64,000 nt of DNA, from assembly GCA_021776565.1 (NCBI GenBank), contig JAJFFQ010000020.1, forward strand, positions 1 through 64,000, read 5' to 3'. Below the pieces are notes generated by a model. It saw only the letters and a program-made list of their open reading frames with translations. It made no database searches and had not been told where the DNA came from. Positions 53,789 through 61,471 of this stretch are shown here, in pieces; within the stretch, counting starts at the first letter, position 1; each line of letters starts with the position of its first letter. The DNA comes from Robiginitomaculum sp. Lineage in GTDB: Bacteria > Pseudomonadota > Alphaproteobacteria > Caulobacterales > Maricaulaceae. A program made the translations under genes and the position numbers.

Positions 53789-54268
53789 CTAACCCCGATA
53801 GCTGGCCAGCACCGCACTAACCACATTGGGAACACCGGTGTCGGGGCCAGTGTTTTTAAGATATTCAAGACCGACATAGGCATTGGGTACCGATAATGGG
53901 TCACCAAAATACGGCATGTCCACTGTGGCATAAAGCAATGCGGCACCAGTCGCACAAACAATAAGGAGCGCAGCCCAGTGCCGCGCCGGTTTGGTGGGCG
54001 CGGCTTTGCGGGCGGTCAACAGCATGGCCCCCAGCATCAATACAGTGGCTATGCCTGCGCCAACGGCGGCCTCGGTAAAGGCCACATCAACTGCATCCAG
54101 CGATACAAACCACGCCGCCGAAACCAGTGAGTAGACGCCTGATAACATCACAATGGCAAACAGGTCTTTTAAGCGCACAATCGCAATACCCACGACCACC
54201 AGCATCATCATGAAAACAAGATCGATCACCGTAAAGGCATCGATGGGAGTCAGAAACTCACCGCTCAT
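53789..54268 (-). CDS. DUF4040 (MbhD-like) Mrp antiporter subunit
   Basis: A 159-residue membrane protein corresponding to the C-terminal MbhD/MbhE part of canonical MrpA. The pattern DLFAIVMLSGVYSLVSAAWF and DAVDVAFTEAAVGAGIATVL is typical. It ends VLASYRG then TAG, inside the conserved motif YRG-x-DTLGE, and the rest of the motif follows immediately in the same frame. Starts at the ATGA overlap with mrpG. Confidence 0.87.
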   Translation of the reverse strand: MSGEFLTPIDAFTVIDLVFMMMLVVVGIAIVRLKDLFAIVMLSGVYSLVSAAWFVSLDAVDVAFTEAAVGAGIATVLMLGAMLLTARKAAPTKPARHWAALLIVCATGAALLYATVDMPYFGDPLSVPNAYVGLEYLKNTGPDTGVPNVVSAVLASYRG

Positions 54269-54633
54269 GCTGTTTCACCCGTATCATCTTCGGGTGGATT
54301 GCTGTGATATGTGCCAAGACGTGGTTTCAGACCTGCCTTGTGCGCTGCATTGGCTACGGCATGGGTTGCTGCAGGACTGGTCAACAGCAGGAACATGCCG
54401 ACAAGGGCCAGTTTGGCACTGAGCAATGTAAACCCTGAAAACAGGATCAGACCCAGCAAAACCAGCAAGGTTCCCAGGGTATCGGTCACCCCGGCGGCGT
54501 GCAGCCGACTGTAAAAATCCGGCAGCCGTAATACGCCGCTGGCCCCGATCAATACAATAACACCACCAGCCACCAGAACGATGCCGGCAAGAAAGGGGCG
54601 CAAGGCGTCCAGTATGTGCAAAAATTCGCTCAT
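54265..54633 (-). CDS. mrpG: Mrp antiporter subunit G
   Basis: A 122-residue three-helix protein with the MnhG signature IGASGVLRLPDFYSRLHAAGVTDTLG. The ATG at 54633 overlaps mrpF by one base (the TTG at 54636 is not needed). Confidence 0.93.
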   Translation of the reverse strand: MSEFLHILDALRPFLAGIVLVAGGVIVLIGASGVLRLPDFYSRLHAAGVTDTLGTLLVLLGLILFSGFTLLSAKLALVGMFLLLTSPAATHAVANAAHKAGLKPRLGTYHSNPPEDDTGETA

Positions 54634-54923
54634 CAACGTTCCCCACGTCTCTGCATGCGCGAAAGCGCCACATCAAGTGCGCGATAACGGAAGAATTTCA
54701 GGATAGCGATAGTGGCAATAAAATTCATCAACGCATACAAAAGCGCAATATCAATAGCGTCCGGGCGTTCAATTAAAAATGCAAAGACACAAAGGAACAA
54801 TACCGTTTTGGTGCCAAAGGAATTAACCGCCAACACGCGGTCATAAAGTTCTGGCCCGCGCAAAAGGCGCACAAGCATTAACGTCATACTGGCCATGAGT
54901 AGCAAATTGGCGGCAAAAATCAC
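54633..54923 (-). CDS. mrpF: Mrp antiporter subunit F
   Basis: A 96-residue three-helix protein with the MnhF motif RLLRGPELYDRVLAVNSFGTK. The true start is probably the GTG at 54923, overlapping the mrpE stop as GTGA. The longer frame to 54959 lies inside mrpE. Confidence 0.9.
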   Translation of the reverse strand: MIFAANLLLMASMTLMLVRLLRGPELYDRVLAVNSFGTKTVLFLCVFAFLIERPDAIDIALLYALMNFIATIAILKFFRYRALDVALSRMQRRGER

Positions 54924-55411
54924 GACCCGCCCTCCTTTTCTCCACAAGCGCGGGCGCAACGGGCAGACATTTCAGCAAAACCGTTTTTGCTCGTCAGCTC
55001 CTTGAGGACAGCATGAACAATGATTTCATCGTCATCCAGATCAATACTGACCGTTCCCGGCGTCAGGGTGATGGAATTGGCATAGAGCGCCCGGGCAAAA
55101 TCAGTGCGCGGTAATGATTTCACCCTGACCATGCGCGGGCTTAACACCATATCAGGCGCGAGGATGGAGCGAATAACAATGATATTGGATTTGACAACCT
55201 CCCCAAGTAACCAGGGCCAATAAAACATAAATCGCCATAGCTTGTGATAGGGCGAAGTTTCCGCATCAAGAATGTGTAATCGCCAGGCCAGGGCGCTGGC
55301 AAAAATGGCAGAACCGGCACCCAGTCCAAGCAACAGCGTGTTGTCATAATGGCCCGACAATAATAGCCAGAGCACCGCCATCGCCGCCGTCAAGGATATT
55401 GTGTAACCCAT
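54920..55411 (-). CDS. mrpE: Mrp antiporter subunit E
   Basis: A 163-residue MnhE protein: two N-terminal helices, then the conserved cytosolic part with NSITLTPGTVSIDL. First gene of the ten-gene operon mrpE-F-G-DUF4040-B-C-D-D-small-D. Multisubunit Mrp systems exchange Na+ or K+ for protons, supporting pH and salt tolerance. No full-length MrpA is present. Confidence 0.92.
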   Translation of the reverse strand: MGYTISLTAAMAVLWLLLSGHYDNTLLLGLGAGSAIFASALAWRLHILDAETSPYHKLWRFMFYWPWLLGEVVKSNIIVIRSILAPDMVLSPRMVRVKSLPRTDFARALYANSITLTPGTVSIDLDDDEIIVHAVLKELTSKNGFAEMSARCARACGEKEGGS

Positions 55412-55558
55412 CTACTCCCCATTTCGCGATTCGTTTATGCCGACCACGTTGCCTCTTTTGTAGCTATCTCTGCGCGCCTTGGCGAGTCCCGTTCGGGCGA
55501 ATTTATTGTGTGTTCGTGTATAATTTATCCTACCGGGATTAATGGGGGAGCAGGGCTA

Positions 55559-55639
55559 ATGTCCACAGGCTCAGGAAACACCAGTGAAGATTGCGATCGG
55601 GAGTTTCATACCCCGCACAGGGGTGTAAACGGCAAATGA
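55559..55639 (+). CDS. Candidate 26-residue small ORF upstream of padR
   Basis: ATG at 55559 to TGA at 55639, a hydrophilic 26-residue peptide. A purine-rich GGGGGAGCAGGG precedes it and a TATAAT lies at 55519-55524. No recognisable family. The remainder of 55412-55702 shows no other gene and should hold the divergent promoters of mrpE and padR. Confidence 0.2.
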   Translation: MSTGSGNTSEDCDREFHTPHRGVNGK

Positions 55640-55726
55640 GAATACTTGTAGATATAGAAAAATTGCCTACCATTTGCCCGGTGACACGGCGTATTGCCAT
55701 TCATGGTCATCAGTAAAGGGGTTTTT

Positions 55727-56239
55727 GTGCGCGCACTGACCGAAACAGAGTTTATTATGCTGTCCAATATCTGGAAGCTTGCTCCCTGTACGGCTTATGC
55801 CGTAAAAAAACTGATCGCCAGTTCCCCTGTCGGGCGTTTCAGTGATAGCGCAGGTTCCATTTACCCGGCCATCAAGCGGTTGATTGAACGCCAGCTGGTC
55901 ACCGTCGAGGCGCAAAAAAACGACAAACGCAAATCAAAAATTTTACGTTGTTCTACCCTTGGGGAAGCTGCAATTCGGAACTGGTTGTTTGATTTGGATG
56001 CCCGTACCAACTTTCCTGAAGACCCCTTAAGAACCCGGATGATTTTCCTGAATATTCTTGATGAAGAAGAACGAAAGGAATGGCTGTTAAAAGCGCGAAA
56101 TTCATTGTCAGAACAGATGGCTCTTATTGAACAGTTTGAAAATGCAGAAGTACCAAAAGATGCGTATTATCAACATGCACACCGTAATTCCAGGCTGCTG
56201 ATTAAAGCCAGAATGAAATGGTTGAAAGGCGTCACCTAA
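55727..56239 (+). CDS. PadR-family transcriptional regulator
   Basis: A winged-helix PadR regulator of about 170 residues. LTETEFIMLSNIWKLAPCTAYAVKKLI forms the first helices, SAGSIYPAIKRLIERQLV the recognition helix and wing start. A C-terminal helical dimerisation region ends the protein. The GTG at 55727 has AGGGG six bases upstream. An ATG at 55703 in the same frame is the alternative. Candidate operators lie between it and the next gene. Confidence 0.85.
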   Translation: MRALTETEFIMLSNIWKLAPCTAYAVKKLIASSPVGRFSDSAGSIYPAIKRLIERQLVTVEAQKNDKRKSKILRCSTLGEAAIRNWLFDLDARTNFPEDPLRTRMIFLNILDEEERKEWLLKARNSLSEQMALIEQFENAEVPKDAYYQHAHRNSRLLIKARMKWLKGVT

Positions 56240-56301
56240 GACGGCCCAGAATTTTGAGTGCCTGAGAAGGCCTGTAAACCTTACAAAATAATAATATTTA
56301 C

Positions 56302-56344
56302 ATATTACGAAACGTAATATAACGATAATCTGAACTTTTGTTCA
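56302..56344. promoter_or_regulatory. Two inverted repeats between padR and the truncated S41 gene
   Basis: ATATTACG-AAA-CGTAATAT at 56302-56320 (perfect) and TGAAC-TTTT-GTTCA at 56331-56344. The AT-rich symmetric first site is of the kind bound by PadR regulators. Both lie upstream of the start codon at 56384. Confidence 0.45.
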
Positions 56345-56383
56345 ATTATCATGAAAATATGCAAGACAGGAAAGTCATAAGAG

Positions 56384-56896
56384 ATGCCACAAAATAAAAA
56401 GTTAAAGGCGATGGTACGCAAAGGTACTGTATTATTCAGCACAGTCTTTTTGGTGATCCACTTTGCTACAATGGTTTCTGCCAGTCAGGCGCTATCGGAA
56501 GAAGATAAAGACTATGTCATCACGCGCATTATAGATATGATCGAGGATAAATACGCCTATCCGGAACAAGGGCGCGCTATCGTGGCCCAACTCAGGCAGC
56601 ACAAGGCCGATGGTGCATTTAACGATGCCATGACGCCTGCAGATTTATCAACACGACTGACCGAATTTCTCAGCTCCTTTGACCGTCATTTTTCTGTTAA
56701 ATGGAGCGAGAAACCATCGAAAGATGTTAAATCGGGAAGAGAGATAACGCCCCCCAGTCAGTCAAAAAGCAATTTTGAGTATCCTAATTTAAGGTTCAAA
56801 CCCTCCGCCTTGAGGCGGAAGAGGCTTCAGCCGTTATGTGTCATAGTCTTTCTCCTTAAAATGAACATCGGCATTGCCGGTATATGTTCATTTTAA
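56384..56896 (+). pseudogene. N-terminal remnant of an S41-family peptidase
   Basis: The frame starts with a signal peptide (hydrophobic 13-32) and the N-terminal helical domain of S41 peptidases. YVITRIIDMIEDKYAYPEQG, then TRLTEFLSSFDRHFSVKW, is diagnostic. Native sequence ends near 56800, and the last about 33 codons read into the IS200-like element. The catalytic C-terminal domain is missing from the window. Its promoter region carries the PadR-type palindromes. Confidence 0.8.
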
Positions 56897-56911
56897 GGAG
56901 AAAGACTATGA
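56841..56911 (+). promoter_or_regulatory. 28-bp perfect inverted repeat covering the tnpA start
   Basis: 56841-56868 is the exact reverse complement of 56884-56911. The loop contains a further cggc-att-gccg stem. The right arm includes the AAGGAG ribosome binding site and the ATG of tnpA, so a transcript starting upstream would hide both. IS200 of Salmonella is known to limit its own translation with a start-site hairpin. Confidence 0.85.
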
Positions 56912-57309
56912 GCTATCGGACAGGCAGTCACACCGTTTTTCATCACCGGTATCATATTATCTGGGTTCCCAAATACCGATACAAGGTCTTGCGCGGGGAA
57001 GTTCGTGAACGGGTACGCGATATTATCCGCCAAGTCTGTGCCGAGATGAGAGTGCGGATTATCAAGGGCATACTGTCAACAAATCACATCCATATGTTTG
57101 TAGACATACCGCCGCATATTTCGGTCAGTATGTTTGTGCAACGGGTCAAGGGAAGATCATCCCGCAAGGTGCAGCAGGAGTTTCCGGCCTTGAAAAAAAG
57201 GTATTGGGGTCGCCGGTTCTGGGCACGTGGGTATTTCTGCACCACAAGTGGTAATATCACCAATGACATTATAATGAGATACCTCGAAACCCACACAAAA
57301 TCACCGTAG
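56908..57309 (+). CDS. tnpA: IS200/IS605-family transposase TnpA (Y1 HUH)
   Basis: A 133-residue Y1 transposase. The HUH motif is H60-I-H62 in NHIHMFV, and Y125 in MRYLETH fits the catalytic tyrosine. The block SMFVQRVKGRSSRKVQQEFP is typical of IS200. It appears intact. The ribosome binding site AAGGAG is eight bases from the ATG and is held in the long hairpin. No tnpB is present. Confidence 0.93.
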   Translation: MSYRTGSHTVFHHRYHIIWVPKYRYKVLRGEVRERVRDIIRQVCAEMRVRIIKGILSTNHIHMFVDIPPHISVSMFVQRVKGRSSRKVQQEFPALKKRYWGRRFWARGYFCTTSGNITNDIIMRYLETHTKSP

Positions 57310-58599
57310 CGGGCTTACAGCCCAAGACGAACCTACCGGCATCCGCCGGTAGTGGTTCAGTCCCCGATCAAAAGAGGCAATGGCCAGATCAAACGCACCT
57401 TCATCAATGAACGTGTAAAGCCCCGCCGGATCGGCTGCGATCAGCGCACAATCAACGCCAATGTCTTTCCAGTCTTCGGCAAGAACAATAGCAATGCGTT
57501 CACGCAAGCCACCAGAATGCATCAGGGTTATTTGTAAATTATTTTCAAACCCGGCAGCGGTCAAAAGTGTCCGCGCCTGGGCCTGTCGTTCTGACAAGAG
57601 AGAACTGGTTTTTTCAGCACCTGCAATGATACGCGCGGTGGGCATGGCGGTGTCGGCCAGAACCTGATCGGTTATAAACTCTCGATCAATGGCCATGGAT
57701 AGCGCCCGGCGAACCCGCGCATCGTTTAATGGCGCATGGTCATGATTTACCTTGAGATAAACCAGTTTAGGTGCAGGCCAACTATTGAGTACCACACCAG
57801 GCCGGGTGCTTAAATGCGCAATCTGCCCCGGCGGCGGGTCTTGGGTAATATCCAGATCGTCTGCCCGTACCATGCGTGTACGGGTTGCTGCTTCTTCAAT
57901 AAACGCAACATCCAGAGTTTTAATCTGTGCCGGTATGCGCGCATGAATATTTTTGGACAGAACTATACGGCTTTGGCTAAGGTCTGATACGATGTAGGGG
58001 CCAGAACCGACAAAATCCGGCGGCAGTGGCCAGTTTTTTTCTGGATTTTCAAGTATATGGGCGGGCTGCGGGTAAAACTCTCGCATTAGTTCGGGAAATA
58101 CCCCCAAGGGCTGTTTCAGGTGAAAAACAATGCGGGTTTTGCCGGGTGCACTGACCCCGACGGTTTCAGGCGCGCTATGCCCGGATATTGCCTCTACTGC
58201 GTTTGTTACAAGATAAAAGTCACCGGCATCGGCATAACCGGTATCCGGGTTTAGCGCCCGGCGCACGGAATAGAGCACATCTTGCGCCGTTAACGGCTGC
58301 CCGTCTGACCATCGCAAATTCTCAAAAAAATTAAACGTCCAGACCAGGCCATCGGCAGACACATGCCAGCTTTTTGCCAGACCGGGTGCCAGTTTTCCAT
58401 CCAGGCCATAATCGGTGAGCGGCATGTAAATCTGCTTGTAGATCAATGCTGCCGCCGCAAACTGCCCTTGCAGTGGATCCAGACTGTCCGGCGCGCCGGC
58501 AATACCAATACGCAGGGTGTTGGCCGGTGCCTTTGAGCGTGCGCATGAGGCCAGCGCCAGCACCGGGACGGCGCCCAGCAGATGACGGCGGTTCAGCAT
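57301..58599 (-). pseudogene. C-terminally truncated peptide ABC transporter substrate-binding lipoprotein
   Basis: A family 5 (OppA/DppA-like) solute-binding protein. Lipobox LALASC follows MLNRRHLLGAVPV, and the early DSLDPLQGQFAAAALIYKQIY and WTFNFFENLRWSDGQPLTAQDV are typical. Intact members are about 520-540 residues. Here only about 413 native residues remain before the IS200-like right end at about 57357, after which the frame reads 19 IS-derived codons to a stop at 57301. The last third of lobe I is missing, so it is probably non-functional. The ATG at 58599 is the start. Confidence 0.8.
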
Positions 58600-58627
58600 A
58601 TAGAGCAGGTTTGGCAATACACTCGGC

Positions 58628-59626
58628 TCATTTGGCGAACCTTTTTTTAAGGGCAATGCAGGGATCGGTGCGCACCACTTTTGGTGTGAACCAGGCATAG
58701 TCTGCCGCCGGTTTACCATCGGGATCATTAGGGATCAGGCCGAGAGGGTTATCATCTTCACCGGCAACGCCAACAAACATCAGGCTGGCAATGCTGCGGC
58801 TTTTTTGATGGCGGTGCAAATACCAGGGAACAGCGCGATCCAGCCTGACATGACCGGTACCGGCAATGAGAATGGCTCCGTCTGTGCTGCCGGATTTAAT
58901 CATGCTGCGCGCCATATAGGCGTCACGAAGACGCTGTCCGCGAAACATTGGCCCGGTGGCATTGGCGGGGATCAAATTACAATGAGAGGTGACGATTTGT
59001 CGTTCAAGTGCGCTTTGCAGATCATCGCTTAAGGGGGTGTCCACAAACAGGGATTGCGCCTGTCCCTCTGGCAAAATGGAATACCCGTCTTTTCCTGCGG
59101 CGCGCACCAGCGTTACCGGAGGATCACCGGCAAACATATCTAGCCCTGCCGCCAGTGCCGCTTCGGCAATAGGTTGATACAGGGGCCAGTCTGGCCAGCC
59201 GGTCTTGTCCCAGCCAATGGCATTGCCCAGATCGTCGGCATCATCCGGTTGTGAGGCAAGATAACGGGCAAGGGCATCGCTTTGGCCGGTGTCAAACATT
59301 TCCCAGACGATGGCTGGGCGTCTCCCCTGTGCGGCAATAGCACTGACTACCCAGGCTTGCAGACGATGGTGATCTGCATTGTCGTGAGTTTCGCCCAAAA
59401 GCACAAAATCGATAGTGGATAACTCTTTTGTCAATTGTTCGGGGTCGATAAAACCATTGTCCCGGTAAGACCATATTTTGCCCTGCAAAGAGGAGGTGAC
59501 AGGCAAGGGGGTTTGCCAGTTTTTCCAGGGTGTGTTCGCGTCTGGTTCATCAGGCAGACTGGCGCAGTTTGTCAGTGCAAGCACGGTAAAAATAAATAAT
59601 CCGGAACGCAGTTTATGTATGAGCAT
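58628..59626 (-). CDS. ChaN-family lipoprotein
   Basis: A 332-residue ChaN-like protein. After a hydrophobic signal ending near LALTNC, the domain opens with [17 protein letters not shown]. It continues with [26 protein letters not shown] and [12 protein letters not shown], the ChaN core. Campylobacter ChaN binds a pair of haems and is linked to iron uptake. The lipobox has Asn at -1, which is unusual. The start at 59626 overlaps the carA stop by 14 nt. Confidence 0.88.
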   Translation of the reverse strand: MLIHKLRSGLFIFTVLALTNCASLPDEPDANTPWKNWQTPLPVTSSLQGKIWSYRDNGFIDPEQLTKELSTIDFVLLGETHDNADHHRLQAWVVSAIAAQGRRPAIVWEMFDTGQSDALARYLASQPDDADDLGNAIGWDKTGWPDWPLYQPIAEAALAAGLDMFAGDPPVTLVRAAGKDGYSILPEGQAQSLFVDTPLSDDLQSALERQIVTSHCNLIPANATGPMFRGQRLRDAYMARSMIKSGSTDGAILIAGTGHVRLDRAVPWYLHRHQKSRSIASLMFVGVAGEDDNPLGLIPNDPDGKPAADYAWFTPKVVRTDPCIALKKRFAK

Positions 59627-60818
59627 TCGAGGGCAAACTCCCCATAGAGCGGTTAAATTGTTCAAACAGATAAAAGCTGTCCTGGGGGCCGGGGCTGGCC
59701 TCGGGGTGATATTGCACAGAGAACACCGGCTTGTCGGCCAGGCGAAGGCCGCAATTGCTGCCATCAAACAGGGATATGTGCGTGGCGATAACGCCGTCTG
59801 GCAGACTGGTTTCATCCACGGTGAACCCATGGTTCATGGACACTATTTCCACCTTGCCAGTGCTTAAATCCTTGACCGGGTGGTTGGCACCATGATGGCC
59901 CTGTTCCATCTTTTTTGTTTTGGCCCCCAGCGCCAGTGCCAGCAATTGATGGCCCAGGCAAATGCCAAACATGGGCATGTCAGCGTCGATCAGCGTGGTG
60001 ATGAGTGGGTTGGCATGACGTGCCGTTGCTGCCGGATCGCCGGGGCCATTGGATAACAGTACACCGTCCGGGTTCATCGCCAGAATATCCGCTGCTTCTG
60101 TGGTACAGGATACAACACTGACCTTGCAACCAAGGGCGGCAAGGCGGCGCAGGATGTTGCTCTTGGTGCCATAATCAACGACCACCACATGCGCGCCTGT
60201 ATTGGGGGCATGTTGATAGCCGGTATCCAGTTTCCAGTCTGCCTCCCGGGCCTCATAAGTGGTATTGGTGGATACCTTTGCTGCCAGATCTGCGTTTTCC
60301 AACCCTGCCCAGGTTTTGGCCTTTGCTTGCAAAGTGACAATATCAAATTTACCATCCGTTTGGTGCGCAATAACCCCGTGCGGCATACCATTGCGGCGAA
60401 TATGTATGGTCAACGCCCGGGTATCTATTCCGTAAAGGCCGATAATGCCGCGCCGGGCCAGCCAGTGCGTAAACGCTTCTTGCGACCGCCAGTTTGCTGG
60501 CGTGCCGGGGGCAGCGCGCATAATGACGCCGCGTGCGCCAGATGGCACAGTGCTGCGCCGGGTTGTTTCATCTTCGGTATCGTCGGCATTGGTGCCAGTG
60601 ATCCCCAAATGTGGAAACGTGAAGCACAATAATTGATCGGTATAAGACGGGTCAGTAAGGATTTCCTGATACCCGGTCATGGCAGTATTAAAGCAAATTT
60701 CGCCAACGGCCTGGCCTGTTGCGCCAACACCAAATCCGGCAAAAACAGTGCCGTCTGCAAGTACCAGAAGTGCGTTTGTTGGCTTTTGGTGCTCTTGACT
60801 CTTTGGCTGTGCAGTCAT
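59613..60818 (-). CDS. carA: Carbamoyl-phosphate synthase small (glutaminase) subunit
   Basis: A 401-residue CarA. The class I glutamine amidotransferase triad is C287 in FGICLGHQ with H371 and E373 in QYHPEAS. The N-terminal domain starts [16 protein letters not shown]. It supplies ammonia to CarB, encoded on the other strand about 21 kb away. This separation is common in alphaproteobacteria. A promoter lies at 60859-60887. Confidence 0.97.
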   Translation of the reverse strand: MTAQPKSQEHQKPTNALLVLADGTVFAGFGVGATGQAVGEICFNTAMTGYQEILTDPSYTDQLLCFTFPHLGITGTNADDTEDETTRRSTVPSGARGVIMRAAPGTPANWRSQEAFTHWLARRGIIGLYGIDTRALTIHIRRNGMPHGVIAHQTDGKFDIVTLQAKAKTWAGLENADLAAKVSTNTTYEAREADWKLDTGYQHAPNTGAHVVVVDYGTKSNILRRLAALGCKVSVVSCTTEAADILAMNPDGVLLSNGPGDPAATARHANPLITTLIDADMPMFGICLGHQLLALALGAKTKKMEQGHHGANHPVKDLSTGKVEIVSMNHGFTVDETSLPDGVIATHISLFDGSNCGLRLADKPVFSVQYHPEASPGPQDSFYLFEQFNRSMGSLPSNAHT

Positions 60819-60858
60819 AGGCCAACGCTCCGGTTTTTACTGCCCGTGAAGTGACGAG

Positions 60859-60887
60859 AAACTAGGCAAGGCACCGCTTAGCGTCAA
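60859..60887 (-). promoter_or_regulatory. Promoter of carA
   Basis: TTGACG (60887-60882), 17-bp spacer, TAGTTT (60864-60859) on the minus strand, about 40 bp upstream of carA. Confidence 0.5.
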
Positions 60888-60952
60888 CCGGCAGTACGCT
60901 CTGCAAGGTGTGTTGTTTTACAGACAATACAACCGCAAACAAGGTGAGAGAC

Positions 60953-61411
60953 ATGTCGCTACGCGATCAAATTAAAACAAAGCTCATTGAAGCCATGAAA
61001 GCAAAAGAACCCGTGCGCGTCTCGACGCTGCGTCTGGTTCAGGCGGCGATCAAGGATCGTGATATTGCTGCGCGAACCCGCGATGTGGGTGAGGGCTGCG
61101 CCGAAGAACAGATATTACAAATTCTTGCCAAACTGCTCAAGCAACGTGAAGAAAGCGCCAAAATATATGAAGAGGCAGGGCGTGCTGATCTGGCAATGCG
61201 CGAGCGCGAGGAAAGCGCCATCATCGTTGAATTTTTGCCGCGCCAGATGAGTGACGACGAAATAGAGGCCGCCGCGCGCTCTGTAGTTGAAGACATGGAT
61301 GCTGCTGGCCTGAAAGATATGGGCAAGTGCATGGGGGCACTAAAATCCAAACACGGCGGGGCCATGGACTTTGGCAAGGCCGGTGCGGCGGTGAAGGCGA
61401 TATTGAGTTAA
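60953..61411 (+). CDS. GatB/YqeY domain protein
   Basis: A 152-residue protein: N-terminal helical part and C-terminal YqeY/GatB-tail domain (EEQILQILAKLLKQREES, later FLPRQMSDDEIEAAARSVVEDM, ending near DFGKAGAAVKAILS). The domain binds tRNA in GatB, but the stand-alone role is unknown. AAGGTGAG precedes the ATG at 60953. Divergent from carA, an arrangement often seen in alphaproteobacteria. Confidence 0.92.
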   Translation: MSLRDQIKTKLIEAMKAKEPVRVSTLRLVQAAIKDRDIAARTRDVGEGCAEEQILQILAKLLKQREESAKIYEEAGRADLAMREREESAIIVEFLPRQMSDDEIEAAARSVVEDMDAAGLKDMGKCMGALKSKHGGAMDFGKAGAAVKAILS

Positions 61412-61471
61412 AGAGGAATACTCTTTCGTCGTTCTTCGGTTGTATCGAGTGGCAACTCCAACCTGCCATAA

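Larger units (their letters stand above)
56800..57356 (+). mobile_element. IS200/IS605-family insertion sequence
   Basis: A compact element with subterminal hairpins and a single Y1 transposase gene. The left hairpin is tccgcc-ttga-ggcgga (56804-56819). The right is ctaccggc-atcc-gccggtag (57333-57352). Elements of this family have no terminal inverted repeats and insert as single strands. Exact ends are inferred from the hairpins. It lies between two genes that both lack their 3' ends. Confidence 0.8.

Noticed and set aside
35303-60818. carA and carB separation as an unusual rearrangement
   Set aside because: Unlinked carA and carB are common in alphaproteobacteria.
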